Below are positions 53,827-64,000 of a stretch of DNA of 64,000 nt, one piece after another. Below the pieces are notes generated by a model. That model was given only the letters and a program-made list of their open reading frames with translations. It was not told where the DNA came from and made no database searches. Both the position numbers and the translations under genes were made by a program. The stretch spans positions 1-64,000 of the forward strand of contig NZ_QKUB01000002.1 of assembly GCF_003253435.1 (NCBI RefSeq). The letters are read 5' to 3'. This DNA comes from Metamycoplasma auris (GTDB lineage: Bacteria > Bacillota_I > Bacilli_A > Mycoplasmatales > Metamycoplasmataceae). Position 1 is the first letter of the stretch. Each line of letters starts with the position of its first letter.

Positions 53827-54801
53827 ATGATGAATAAAATTGCAATTTTAGGTAGTGGTGCAATGGGGACTGCTTGCGCAAGTGTACTTGTTCAAAATAA
53901 TCAAAATGTTACTATTTATGGGATTGACCAAAGTGAATTAAATGACCTAAGAGATGGTTATAATCGGAAATATTTTGGGGATAAATTCATCTATAAATTT
54001 AAGACTTCTTCAAATTTAGAAAACACACTGAAGGATGCTAATTTTGTTATTATTGCTATCCCAACAAGGTTCATTGAAGATATATTCAAAGATATTGTGT
54101 CTTTAATTAATAAAAAAGCAATAATCATTAACCTTTCGAAAGGTTTTTGACCAAATTCAAATGAATTTGTACATGAAAGAATGGAAAAGCTTTCGTCTGC
54201 AAATAAAAAAATTATGGGAATTGTTTCGATGATTGGTCCTTCATTTGCGATTGATATAGTAAATAAGAACATCACTATCATTAATGCAGTATCAAGAGAT
54301 ATAAAACTTGCTAAAAAAATAAAAAATATTTTTTCTAATGATTGATTTGGAATTTCAATCAATGATGATGTAATTGGAGCTGAAATTGGTTCAACCTTTA
54401 AAAATATTTTAGCAATTGGCTCAGGGTTAGTTGCAGGAATGGGATATTCAATCAATACACAAGCTTCACTGCTTACTTATGGATTAAAAGAAATAAAAAA
54501 ATATGCATTATATCGTCATGCAAAAAATGAAACAATTTATGATTTATGTAGTTTAGGTGACTTAATTCTTACAGGTCTATCTGAAAAGTCACGTAATTAT
54601 CAATATGGTAAACACTTCTTCAATGATAGATTGGATGATAATAAAATAACTATTGAAGGATTATATGCCTTGAAATATATTTATAAAGAATTAAAGAATA
54701 TCAAAAATTTAAAACTTCCTTTGATTGAATCAATCTACGAAATAATATATAATAAAAAAAATCCAGATACAATTATTAAACAACTAATTAAGAAAGTATA
54801 A
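53827..54801 (+). CDS. gpsA: Glycerol-3-phosphate dehydrogenase [NAD(P)+]
   Basis: GpsA makes glycerol-3-phosphate for lipids. The 324-aa protein has the Rossmann motif ILGSGAMGTA, then GPSFAIDI and the substrate segment GSTFKNILAIGSGL, with a C-terminal SLGDLILTG. Two TGA codons are Trp. It ends the cmk-der-gpsA run. Confidence 0.95.
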
Positions 54802-54826
54802 CCTATATAAGCTTAGAGAGGCTAAA

Positions 54827-55123
54827 ATGACAAAAAAAGAATTGATTAAAGTAACTGCAGAAAAAACTGGTTTTCAAAATGCAATGGTTGAATCAATCAT
54901 TGATCAAATGATTAGCACTCTAGTTGAAAAAATGTCTAAGGGTGAACAAGTAACAATTTCAGGGTTCGGAGTTTTTTCTTCAAGAGTTATTCCTCCTAGA
55001 ATAAAAAGAAATAATATAACTAAAGAAAACATTCAAATGCCTGAAAAACTAGATCCTAAATTTAAGTTTTCAAATTCCTTAAAAGAAGATATTAATGAAA
55101 TATTCAAAAAAACTAAAAAGTAA
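54827..55123 (+). CDS. hup: HU-family DNA-binding protein
   Basis: A 98-aa histone-like HU protein. It has the N-terminal helices MTKKELIKVTAEKTGF, then VTISGFGVFSSRVIPPR leading into the DNA-binding arm and a C-terminal helix. The arm region is diverged (RNNITKENIQMPEK instead of RNPQTGE). AGAGAGG precedes the ATG. It converges with recU, overlapping by 11 nt. Confidence 0.93.
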   Translation: MTKKELIKVTAEKTGFQNAMVESIIDQMISTLVEKMSKGEQVTISGFGVFSSRVIPPRIKRNNITKENIQMPEKLDPKFKFSNSLKEDINEIFKKTKK

Positions 55124-55616
55124 GACTTTCAGCAATATTTAAAATCCCAGGAAAAGATAAAGTTAATCTTTTACCAATATTTAAAGCCTCTTCATAATGA
55201 AGGCTTTTTTTATTTTTTATTCCATCTATAAAATCCTTATGAAAAATAAGAAAGAAAGTATTTTGAACCTTGAAATAAATAATTCAAAAAGCAATTCCTT
55301 TATGCTTTTCAACCATATTTAAATATTCAATTTGATGGTTTCTTATATTGCTTAAGGGAAGAGTATTTTCTTCAGTACTTTTTGCTTCAAAGGCAATAAA
55401 TCTTCCATTAAGAACACCATAATAATCAACTGAACTTTTTCCTTTAATGATTGCTCTATCAAGATTTAAGTTTTCATTTTCATATTTAACTGATTTAAAC
55501 TTAACATCTAAATTTTTTTTATGAATCATACAAATATTGTTTCTTATATAGAATTCATTTGTTTGATTGATTATTGTCTCAAGTAGCATTCCTCTATTTT
55601 TAAAAAGATAACTCAT
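55113..55616 (-). CDS. recU: Holliday junction resolvase RecU
   Basis: RecU cleaves four-way junctions in Gram-positive bacteria and mollicutes. The 167-aa protein has RGMLLETIINQTN at the N-terminus and catalytic acidic residues in VDYYGVLNGRFIAFEAKSTEENTLP. It also has FWIIYF and a C-terminus IGKRLTLSFPGILNIAESLTF. A TGA-Trp joins the segments. It is the last gene of the minus-strand nuclease cluster at 55113-58629. Confidence 0.92.
55181..55212 (+). terminator. Terminator for hup, inside the recU 3' region
   Basis: AAAGCCT and AGGCTTT form a 7-bp stem, extended weakly, followed by seven Ts on the plus strand. It lies antisense within recU coding sequence. Confidence 0.7.
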
Positions 55617-55673
55617 ATTTATATTTAAACATATAAAGGATAAATAACTTTCTTATATTTTTCGCCATTTTTT

Positions 55674-57785
55674 CTAGCAATTAAACTTATCTCAATTTTT
55701 GAAATATTCATCCTTATTTTTCATTAGATACTTAATCAAATCCGCAGTCATTAACATTGCCATAACATCATTATGACAATATTTTTTTAATTCTATTATT
55801 TTTTTATTTCATTCATTATCCCTAATTACATTTAGAGCTCTAGTTGTAGCGATTAACAATGCAGTTGCTCCATTTTTTACATCCAATTTTGAATAGGAAA
55901 TGATATTGTGTTCTAAATATTTTCCTAATTCATTATTTGTGACAAATAACTCAATTTTTTTAATTGAGGAAGCTCCATTAAGTTGCCCTAAATTAATAAA
56001 TCGGTCATGAATAAATAACTTTGTTCCATAACCCTTAAAAAGATTACATAAATCTACTAATTTTTCAACTATAAAATCAATCTTGGACACATAAGAACAA
56101 TATTCTTCATATGACAGATCATTATTTTGAAAATAGTTAAATAAACTGTCCTTGATTTCATTTAATCTTGATCGTTCATAGGAAATATTGTAAATAATAT
56201 AATATGAAATATTCTCATCATACAGATCATCAATAATTTTCTTATAAGTATTCAAATCAAAACTTAAAGGATCATAAACATAATCATTACTTTCATATAT
56301 TTTATTTCCCTTTGTTTTGATAATAGATGTTTGTGAAATAATTTGACTCCAATTGCCAACACCATCAATAATTGGATATGGTAAGGTTACTCCTTCAAAA
56401 TCAAACCATGCAATTTGAGACTCATTATCATTTATTACTTTGTACTCAAAAACATCCTCAATTTGAGGATTTATTCCAATTAGGTTATTATCATAAAATT
56501 CTTTGATTAATTTTTCTTTGATAACTCCTAGATTTAAATCTATTCCCGCAATAGCCTTAAGAATTTTCTTTGAACCAAATTCATACTTTGGGAATGCTTT
56601 GTTAAATATTCTTAAGAAAAATCTATTCGCACCAAAGTTGTCTATAAAATCATTCTTTGTTATTCTTCAATCAGTCTCAATTTGTTCTTTATTTTCTATA
56701 AGAAATAAAAACTCCTTAAACGAACAAGTATAAATACTATTTTTACTTTCAGTATTTTCTATTTTTTTATCGATGAAATTATAATCAGCATAGACTAAAT
56801 CACTTTTTGCATGTTCTAAAAGCGTTATATTATTAGTCTTGATTCTTGATGATGAATATTCAAAATTAGGATCTGAAATATATAAAGCATTAATTTCAGC
56901 TTCAGAAAGTGTCGCTCTCTTTTCGGGTGTTAGAGAGTAACCACTTTTAGATAACGAACTATATTTACTCAAAATAAATTCTAATTTACCTTTTTTTTGT
57001 CTTTGTTTTTTTAGATATTTTGGTTTTAAAATAAAGATTTCATTTATTGTAAAGTAATTTTTTAAAATTGAATAATCATAGTATGCTTTTAAAATATTTC
57101 TTTTTTTTGTTTTATTTGAATAATTTAGGTTACCCAAATAATTATTTTTTGCATCATAAAAAAGGAATTTTGTATAGCATCCTTTATATTCAAAAACAGG
57201 ATTAATTAGTAACTTAAATCCATTTTCAATTGCTTGTTTAGTTTCAGAAATTTTATTATTCAATGTTTGTTTATTTGAAATAAACTTTATTTGTGTATCA
57301 TCAAAATCTTCATTTTTCTTATAAAAATCAATTAAAAAACTTATTGCTTGTTTTTCAAGTTCATCTAAACCATTCGAAAACATTTCAAGCGTTTGAAACA
57401 ATTCGAATAAATATTTAATATTTTTCTTTGTATCATCAGTTGCAATGATTTCTTTTAAACTTGAATTAATTTCTAATTCCTCTTTTAAATATTCAATTTT
57501 TTCATACGCGGAAAGTTTATCTATTTTTTCTTTTGTTTGTTCATTTAGATTTTGAATTATAAAATTATTGAATATCTCTTCAATTTGTTCAATCTTAAAA
57601 TCTAATAAATCAAAATCTTCTTCCAAGAGGTTTTCGGCATCAAAATTACCTTCTAATTTGGAATTAAAAAGTTCAGACTTTTCATCAAGCGCAATGTCAT
57701 CAGCATCATTGAAAATGAATCAAGGTCTTGTTGTATTTGCAATTAAGAAATCATTAAAACTATATAAGTCTTTCTTTATCTTCAT
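55674..57785 (-). CDS. DUF2779/UU173-type exonuclease-like protein
   Basis: A 703-aa protein of the DUF2779/UU173 type found in mycoplasmas and ureaplasmas. The N-terminus (YSFNDFLIANTTRPWFIFND) and the following region resemble Cas4/RecB-like modules. The C-terminal half has IAWFDFEGVTLPYPIID and YCHNDVMAML, the D-E and final Y-x3-D motifs of a DnaQ/RNase H-fold 3'-5' exonuclease. TGA codes several Trp. Its ATG lies inside the upstream nuclease gene, overlapping by 26 nt. Nuclease activity is inferred; the biological role is unknown. Confidence 0.8.
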
Positions 57786-58629
57786 ATTCAGCTACTGCCT
57801 TTCCAATTTCCACTCATTTTAAATAAAGTTCTTCTCATTCTTGATAATTCGAACATGCTAAATACTCAATTAAATCTGAATCAATACTTTCATTCCAAAT
57901 TGGACTAACCCCAGCTTTTGTGTACTTGTAATATCATTCTTTGCATTTATTAATGTCATCAAGAACTTGTTCTTCATTAACTTCAAAAAATCAATTCTTA
58001 ACAAATCTTTGATTAAGGTCAACATTTTCAGGATTAACATAGTCTTCATCTTCTAAAAAAGCGGCAACAATGGTAAATTTTTTAACGTTCATTAAATAAG
58101 AATAAAGTTGCGCTTGTTTAATATAAGATAAATTAATATTATTGTTATTTCAAGCACTTAGTTTCTTTATTCCTGTTGTTTTAATTTCAATAATTAATTT
58201 TTGATCTTCTAGATATCCATCTGGTAATCCGCCAAACAAATCATGATTAGAAAAATAATCATAATTATACTTTTTAGCATCGAATCTTTCAATCTTGAAA
58301 TTATATTTGCTTTCAATCTTTTCAATGATCTTTGGTTCTAAAGCAATCCCTGCATCAACATATTTACGATCTAAAATAGGCATAGGAAATCCTGCGATTC
58401 TTGCAAATGCTGCAAATTCACTATTTAATGAACTCAATTTTAAAATATCCCCAAGAGCACTACCCGTTATTTTTCTAAATCCTCCAAATGAGCCTGGCTT
58501 ATTTGAAAGTAGTTTATGGTGATAATCAGCATTTAAAATAACAACTTTATTATCATAATCTACTTTGTATTCTTGGCCGTTATACTTTGAGCGTTGAGGA
58601 ATTTTAATTTTTTTAGTTATATTATCCAT
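57760..58629 (-). CDS. PD-(D/E)XK nuclease (MAGa7180/YqaJ-like)
   Basis: A 289-aa protein with the exonuclease-like core GGLPDGYL ... KLIIEIKTTG (D and ExK) and the upstream GSALGDILKLSS and ALEPKIIEKIE. This is the layout of lambda-exonuclease/YqaJ-type nucleases. The C-terminal helices are Trp-rich via TGA. I relate it to the mycoplasma family called MAGa7180. The stop overlaps the start of the DUF2779 gene, so the two are made together. Confidence 0.8.
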
Positions 58630-58939
58630 ATATTTATCCCTATTTAAATCAATTTAATTTTATTTTAATCTTAATTTCTATCTAAAAATTGAAACTTATA
58701 AGAAATTAATATATTTAGTTAATATATTATAAATATTTTAAGTTTCAAAAATTTATTTATTTACTCTTATTTTTATGTGGTTTATAGAAACTATAAATTG
58801 TTAATTTTTAAATTATAAATTTAATAATTATGACTGCAAAGCAAGTAATGCAAAGTAAAAATTGGCAAAAATAATAAAATTATAATATGCTTTTTTTTGC
58901 TATAATTAATCTATCTAAATAATTAAAGGAGTCATTTTT
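58630..58939. promoter_or_regulatory. AT-rich divergent intergenic region
   Basis: No coding potential is seen. On the plus strand a TATAAT at 58901-58906 lies about 34 nt before the lipoprotein start, with AAGGAG at about 58926. No convincing -35 or operator is evident. Promoter sequence for the minus-strand nuclease pair is probably near 58630-58700 but is not distinct. Confidence 0.5.
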
Positions 58940-59644
58940 ATGAATAGAAATTTAAGATCAATTTTATATATGATACCTTCTTTAAGTTTGTTAGGTTTGC
59001 CTTTAGTTGCTGCATCTTGTAATAAAGATCAATCAAAAGACAATAATTTATCATTTTTAGAAAAAATTAAGTCCTTAAGAGTCAATATCGAAGAGATTAT
59101 AAAATATGAAAAAGATGCATTTGAAAAGGAAAATGCAACAAACCTATTAGATCAAATTAAAAGTCTAGAAAAAGAAGATGCCAAAAAAATTAATGATCAA
59201 AAATTAGATGAACTTCTAACTAAAATTAAGTCTGCTATCTCTGAATTTAATAATAGAAATTTTTTGGGAAATAACATATTAAAAATCAATCGTATTGTTA
59301 AAAACAAAACAAACATTGAATCAGATAAGGTAGTTGAAGAATTAAAAAAAGCAAAAGATTGAAATGAATTAAAGAAAGTATTTGATAAATATTCAATTGA
59401 GTTTAAATTGCTTGAGGAAGATAGCATTCATGATATTAAGGTTGCCTCTGAAAGTCATGCTCATCCACATGAAGGTATAATTCATTTAACGATTGAATTT
59501 GGAAACAATAAAGGAAAAAAACAATACGAACTAGTTGGTTTTAAAATTGAATTAGACAAAGAAGATAGAAATGATCATAAAAAAGAAGATGAACACAATG
59601 AAACTAAACCAAATTCACACATGACTTCTTTGAAAGATAACTAA
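58940..59644 (+). CDS. His-rich lipoprotein upstream of OppBC
   Basis: A 234-aa lipoprotein. The signal peptide ends LVAASC (Cys27). A long helical, charged middle part is followed by a C-terminal domain with histidine clusters (SESHAHPHEGIIH and HKKEDEHNE...SH). These could bind metal ions. No known fold is recognised, and it is far too small for an OppA. One TGA-Trp. It precedes an OppBC-type permease pair and may work with it; that link is inference. Confidence 0.82.
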
Positions 59645-59711
59645 TTAAAAAAGATCAATTAGAAACACTAAATAATATAATTAATTAAAAAAAATAAAAT
59701 ATGGAGGACCA

Positions 59712-60677
59712 GTGCTAAACAATAGAAAATTAAACATTCTTAAAAATGTAGCATTCTATATTTTTATTTTTTTTATAACTATAACAATTGTATTTTTTGC
59801 AATCAATCTCTTAATTGAACCTCGCATTAAAAAGAACCTTGCCATTTATCAACAAATTCCATCAAATCTACTGATTCGTTTTAAGATATTTTTAAAAAAT
59901 TTGTTCACTTTCAATCCTGGAAAAATATATTCATATGAATTAGCCAGTGTTGAAAGTAATATTCTAATACTTTATTTAAAACAACTAAAATGAAGTATAT
60001 TAGTGAGTTTTATAATTTTTAGTATTAGTTTTATTCTAGGAAATATTTTAGGAATAACTTCAGCGTATAAATTAAATAAAACTTTTGATATTATTATCAC
60101 AATCGCTGTTTCTTTATTTGCTGCAATTCCACTTTTAATTATTGCAATTCTAGCTTTAATTAATTCCTCGTTTTTCGGTTATCCATCGCAATTTATTTAT
60201 GATAGAAAGTTTAGTTTCATTTCTTTGCTTATTCCAATTATTATTTCATCATTTCCAACAATTGCAATCTTCTTTTCAAAATCACGTAAAAAAACCCTAG
60301 AAATTTTAAAATCAGAATACTACTTATTTGCAAAAACATATGGTCTAAATAAAAGACAATTATTAAATAAAGTAATACTAAAAAATTTATTGATAAGTCA
60401 ATTGAATCTTTTCTTTGTAATATATGTTTTACTCTTTACAATCACTATTCTTATTGAGTCAATCTTTTCAATCCCGGGACAAAGTTTATTCATTTCATTT
60501 GCCTTTAAAAAGGGAGAAATTGATATCATAATGTTTTATTTTATGTTTAATTTCATTCTTCTATCAATACTAATTTTCCTTAACAACATCTTAATTAAGA
60601 AAATGAATCCAATCCTTGCTTCAAATTCATATTTAAATATTAAATTTAAAAAAATGCAAGGAGGTAAGCATGAATAA
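59712..60677 (+). CDS. oppB: Oligopeptide ABC transporter permease (OppB type)
   Basis: A 321-aa membrane protein with about six spans. It has the ABC permease EAA-like loop LKSEYYLFAKTYGLNKRQLLNKVILKN, followed by a conserved IESIFSIPGQ. The start is GTG at 59712 behind a strong GGAGG. One TGA-Trp. The 3' end overlaps oppC by 8 nt. No OppA, OppD or OppF lies in the window. Confidence 0.88.
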
Positions 60678-61839
60678 CCTCTTTTCATTTCACAAAAATA
60701 AAGAAAAAAAACAGTCTGCTTATGTTATTCACCAAAGTTCAACAAAACAATACTGAAGACGTTTTTTTGGCAATAAATTAAATCTAACTTGATTTATTTT
60801 ATTCACAATATTAATTTTGTCATTAATTATTGCCTTATTTTTTATAAGAAATTCACCAACAAAGTCGATTGATGAAAACACTGCTTTAGTAAATAACCTA
60901 CCTTCAAGTTTAAATAAAATAATAATTAAAGATTTTAATCGTGGTCCTGAACTTGACTTTATTCGTCAAATTGCATCAAGTGAAGCAAAGATGGCAATTG
61001 CAAAAAATCGTGAACCTCTGTTTTTGATTTATTTCGATTCAGCCAAACATATTGGTGGAGACCAAACGATTCATACTGATATTGTAACTTTAATATATAA
61101 CCCTTATGATTTAATTAAAGCAGTCAATAACATAAATTCTGAAGGCCTAAAAATCTCAATTCCAAGCATTCTCTACTTAGGAACCAATAATCAAGGGATT
61201 GATATTTATTCAAGATCAATTGTTACACTTTGAATTACAATTATTACAATATTTTTTGCAATCTTTATAAATATATTCATTGGATTCAATCTTGCAGTAA
61301 TTGTTAATATTTCGAAAAAAAATCATTTTATTAACTTCATTGATAAATTAATCAATTCAATGTCTGTAATTCCAGAAATAATTTGAGTGTTTTTACTTTC
61401 AGTATTCATTGGAACAAAATGATATGCAATTTTAATTTCTTTATCTCTTATCTGTTGAATTTCATACTATAAATTGGCTAAAGAAAAAATTTGAAATTTA
61501 TTACACACAGAATTTATTTTGGCATCAAAAGCAATTGGTTCTTCATATTGACAAATAGCTTATAAACATATGTTTAGATATCTTTTTGCTGACTTTCTAA
61601 TTATATTAATTGAGCGTTTTTCAATGAATATTCTTATTGTTTCATCTCTTGCTTTCTTAGACTTCATCACTGAGACAAATAACCTAAATATGGGTTCTAT
61701 ACTCAAAGAAGCAATCATTTTATTTTTTGAAAATCCAGGTTACTTATTGCTTAACTCAATATATTTAATTTTATTTTCTTTAACTCTTAAACTTTTATCT
61801 TTAAGTTTTGCCAATACTTTAAATGTAAAAAATAAGTAA
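60670..61839 (+). CDS. oppC: Oligopeptide ABC transporter permease (OppC type)
   Basis: A 389-aa permease. The N-terminal span (about 38-60) is followed by a large extracytoplasmic region (60-190) and then the permease core. The core has EFILASKAIGSSYWQIAYKHMFRYL (EAA loop) and SSLAFLDF. About ten Trp are TGA. The start at 60670 overlaps oppB and follows AAGGAGG. Confidence 0.88.
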
Positions 61840-62130
61840 CTTATTTTTAACTAAAATTTGCTATCTTAAATTCTTAAAATTAAGATTAAAATAACTAGCA
61901 AAATTAGACATTTAAACATTTATTTTTTTTAATTAATATTTTGTTAAAATATATGCATATAAAAATTGTTTTTTGTTAAAATTAGTTTTATTAAATTTAG
62001 TATTGGAATAAACTTTTTTAGTTTGGACAGGACATAGCTGAAAGACTATGCTTAGGTGGTTAAACGCGTTTAATCAATATTAGATTTTATTAAAATTACT
62101 ATATTTAAAAAATAGGAAAGGAAACAAAAA
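61840..62130 (+). promoter_or_regulatory. Long tuf leader with structured elements
   Basis: No gene is seen between oppC and tuf. The region has T-rich promoter-like sequence (TAAAAT near 61944). A hairpin follows, CATAG/CTATG at 62033-62050, and then a 14-bp palindrome TTAAACGCGTTTAA at 62060-62073. These are more GC-rich than their surroundings and lie about 60-100 nt before the tuf ATG. They may be a structured 5' leader or operator. AGGAAAGGA precedes the ATG. Confidence 0.5.
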
Positions 62131-63324
62131 ATGGCAAAATTAGATTTTGATCGTTCAAAAGCCCATGTTAACATTGGTACAATCGGTCACGTTGACCACG
62201 GTAAGACCACTTTAACAGCTGCTATTGCAACAGTGCTATCTAAGAAAGGTTTATCAGAAGCTAGAGACTATGCTTCTATCGATAATGCGCCTGAAGAAAA
62301 AGCACGTGGAATTACAATTAATACATCACACATTGAATATCAAACAGAAAAACGTCACTATGCACACGTTGACTGTCCAGGTCACGCCGACTATGTTAAG
62401 AACATGATTACAGGTGCTGCACAAATGGATGCTGCTATTCTAGTAGTTGCTGCAACAGATGGTCCAATGCCTCAAACTCGTGAACACATTCTTCTAGCAA
62501 AACAAGTTGGTGTTCCTAAGATCGTTGTTTTCTTAAACAAAATCGATATGTTTAAGGATGACGAAAGAGAAGAAATGATTGGTCTAGTAGAAATGGATAT
62601 CCGTGACCTACTAAATCAATACAAATTCGATGGTGACAATACTCCAGTTATTGCAGGTTCAGCCCTAAAAGCTCTACAAGGTGACCCAGCATACGAAGCT
62701 CAAATTTTAGAACTTATGGATGCTGTTGACTCATATGTTGAAGAACCAGCTCGTGAAACTGACAAACCATTCCTAATGGCTGTTGAAGACGTTTTCACAA
62801 TTACTGGTCGTGGAACTGTTGCAACAGGTAGAGTAGAACGTGGTGTGCTAACACTTAACGAAGAAGTTGAAATCGTTGGTTTAAAACCAACCAAGAAAAC
62901 AGTTGTTACTGGAATTGAAATGTTTAGAAAAAATCTAAAAGAAGCAAGAGCTGGTGACAATGCTGGTCTATTACTACGTGGTATTGACAGATCAGAAATC
63001 GAACGTGGACAAGTTTTAGCAAAACCAAAAACAATCGTTCCTCACACTGAATTTGAAGCTACAGTTTACGTTCTTAAAAAAGAAGAAGGTGGACGTCACA
63101 CTCCATTCTTCCAAAACTACAAACCTCAATTCTACTTCCGTACAACAGACGTAACAGGTGGAATTAAATTCATCGGTCAACGTGAAATGGTTATGCCAGG
63201 TGATACAGTTGAATTAAAAGTTGAATTAATTGCTCCTATTGCCGTTGAAGAAGGAACAAGATTCTCAATCCGTGAAGGTGGTAGAACCGTAGGTGCTGGA
63301 ACTGTTACAAAAATCGTTAAATAG
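62131..63324 (+). CDS. tuf: Elongation factor Tu
   Basis: EF-Tu delivers aminoacyl-tRNA to the ribosome. The 397-aa protein has GHVDHGKT, the switch [18 protein letters not shown] and the C-terminal beta barrels ending [11 protein letters not shown]. Codon use is markedly more biased (CGT, GGT, CTA, GAC) than in neighbouring genes, as expected for a very highly expressed protein. No Trp codon or TGA interrupts it. Confidence 0.99.
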   Translation: MAKLDFDRSKAHVNIGTIGHVDHGKTTLTAAIATVLSKKGLSEARDYASIDNAPEEKARGITINTSHIEYQTEKRHYAHVDCPGHADYVKNMITGAAQMDAAILVVAATDGPMPQTREHILLAKQVGVPKIVVFLNKIDMFKDDEREEMIGLVEMDIRDLLNQYKFDGDNTPVIAGSALKALQGDPAYEAQILELMDAVDSYVEEPARETDKPFLMAVEDVFTITGRGTVATGRVERGVLTLNEEVEIVGLKPTKKTVVTGIEMFRKNLKEARAGDNAGLLLRGIDRSEIERGQVLAKPKTIVPHTEFEATVYVLKKEEGGRHTPFFQNYKPQFYFRTTDVTGGIKFIGQREMVMPGDTVELKVELIAPIAVEEGTRFSIREGGRTVGAGTVTKIVK

Positions 63325-63350
63325 TTTCATTACTAATCAACTAAATTTTA

Positions 63351-63390
63351 AAAAATACGTTGCCATATTTTAAGGGACAACGTATTTTTT
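63351..63390. terminator. Terminator between convergent tuf and rmuC
   Basis: AAAAATACGTTG and CAACGTATTTTT form a 12-bp stem with T-runs in both directions. It overlaps the end of rmuC by 1 nt. Confidence 0.88.
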
Positions 63391-64000
63391 TATTCTTCTA
63401 TTAAGGTATTATCATTAGAAGATTTTTTATATTCCAATTTATCGATATTTAATTTTTTTGCCTGGTTATTAAGCTTATCCATCACTAGATTTGCATTCTT
63501 AGTTGCTTTGCTAATTGATTCGCTAGCCTTATTAACATTTTTTTCAGATTCAGATAAACTATTACTTAAATTTTTATAATTTTTTTGAATATAAATGAAT
63601 AAATCCTTTATTTCTTCTAAATGTTTAGAGAACATAAAACCTTGATTTTTGATTAAAATATTATAAATGAAAGCCATAATTGTAGATGGGCCTTGAATAA
63701 GAACTTGTAAGTCCTTAAATATTTCTGAAACAAAATTAAAATCTTCAATAACTTTTAAATAAATTGATTCAGCCGGAAGATATAAAATTCCAAATGGCAT
63801 TGTCTTTTTGTTTTCTTTAATATATTTTCCTTTTATACTTTTAGCCATCGTTTTAATTTCATTTTCAATCTCTTTATATTGAATTTTGTTATCAATATAT
63901 TCCGATCATTTTTTAGATGGAAACTTGCAATCAATTGGAATAAAAATTTCCTTTTCAAAACCATCTTCAAGGTAGACTGATTTGATTGCAAAATCAACTC
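63390..64000 (-). CDS. rmuC: RmuC-family DNA recombination protein, partial
   Basis: The C-terminal part of RmuC, with the N-terminus beyond the right window edge. The visible start region VDFAIKSVYLEDGF ... FIPIDCKFPSKKW contains the RmuC signature (DxKFP, nuclease-like fold). It is followed by a TGA-Trp, IKTMAKSIKGKYI and YLPAESIYLKVIED. A helical C-terminal tail (SESEKNVNKASESISKATKN) could form a coiled coil. RmuC is linked to limiting DNA rearrangements. Confidence 0.9.

Noticed and set aside
1..64000. CRISPR array or rRNA operon
   Set aside because: No regularly spaced direct repeats and no rRNA sequence noticed on either strand.

Overview
The window is about 64 kb of a very AT-rich mollicute chromosome that uses genetic code 4 (UGA = Trp). 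Almost every conserved gene is interrupted by in-frame TGA codons at positions where its family has Trp. The window also encodes two tRNA-Trp genes: one with anticodon CCA (4784-4857, minus) and one with anticodon UCA (43960-44034, plus), which reads UGA. Gene content (MHO_1580/1590-like families, DUF285 lipoprotein, MAGa7180-like nuclease, SecDF fusion, long tmRNA tag) suggests a Mycoplasma of the hominis group (Metamycoplasma-like). The species cannot be fixed from the sequence alone. All coding coordinates below are merged across TGA.

Layout. 1-353: end of an IS3/IS150-like element, cut by the window edge. 404-2196: tdk, and ychF running the other way. 2219-4658: a type II restriction-modification pair on the minus strand. 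Its cytosine-C5 methyltransferase contains an (AG)10 tract that puts it out of frame here (phase OFF), and the endonuclease gene overlaps the methyltransferase 3' end. 4784-7446: tRNA-Trp(CCA), metK behind an apparent SAM-I (S-box) riboswitch with a terminator, and pgk. 7619-8626: a small membrane protein plus the diadenylate cyclase cdaM. 8811-14235: pepP, rpmG, pgsA, a membrane protein, a GH13-like protein that has lost catalytic residues, and holA. 14335-16988: yebC, comEA, short comEC. 16967-21744: ligA and the ECF transporter core (ecfT, ecfA2, ecfA1). 21906-25226: hpt, a deoxynucleoside kinase, folD, a DUF2188-like gene, tmRNA and smpB. 25260-34682: rnr, secG, aspS, hisS, secDF, ruvB, ruvA.

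34791-43904 carries ppa, two related gene sets (a small MG284/MPN403-like protein followed by a protein of about 374 aa) flanking nadE, efp, a small Asp23-like gene, a degenerate transketolase homologue and a pseudouridine synthase, ending with an acyl carrier protein. 43960-50523: tRNA-Trp(UCA), a DUF285-repeat lipoprotein, tRNA-Thr(GGU), prfA-prmC, dnaJ, topA. 50647-55123: a membrane/coiled-coil protein, cmk, der, gpsA, hup. 55113-58629 (minus): recU, a large DUF2779 exonuclease-like protein and a PD-(D/E)XK nuclease. 58940-61839: a His-rich lipoprotein and an OppB/OppC-type permease pair. 62131-64000: tuf and the N-terminally cut rmuC.

Most genes are informational or salvage functions. The parts that stand out are the phase-variable R-M locus, the S-box in front of metK, two enzyme folds that have lost active-site residues (GH13, transketolase), the duplicated MG284/MHO_1580-type sets, and the nuclease cluster next to recU.
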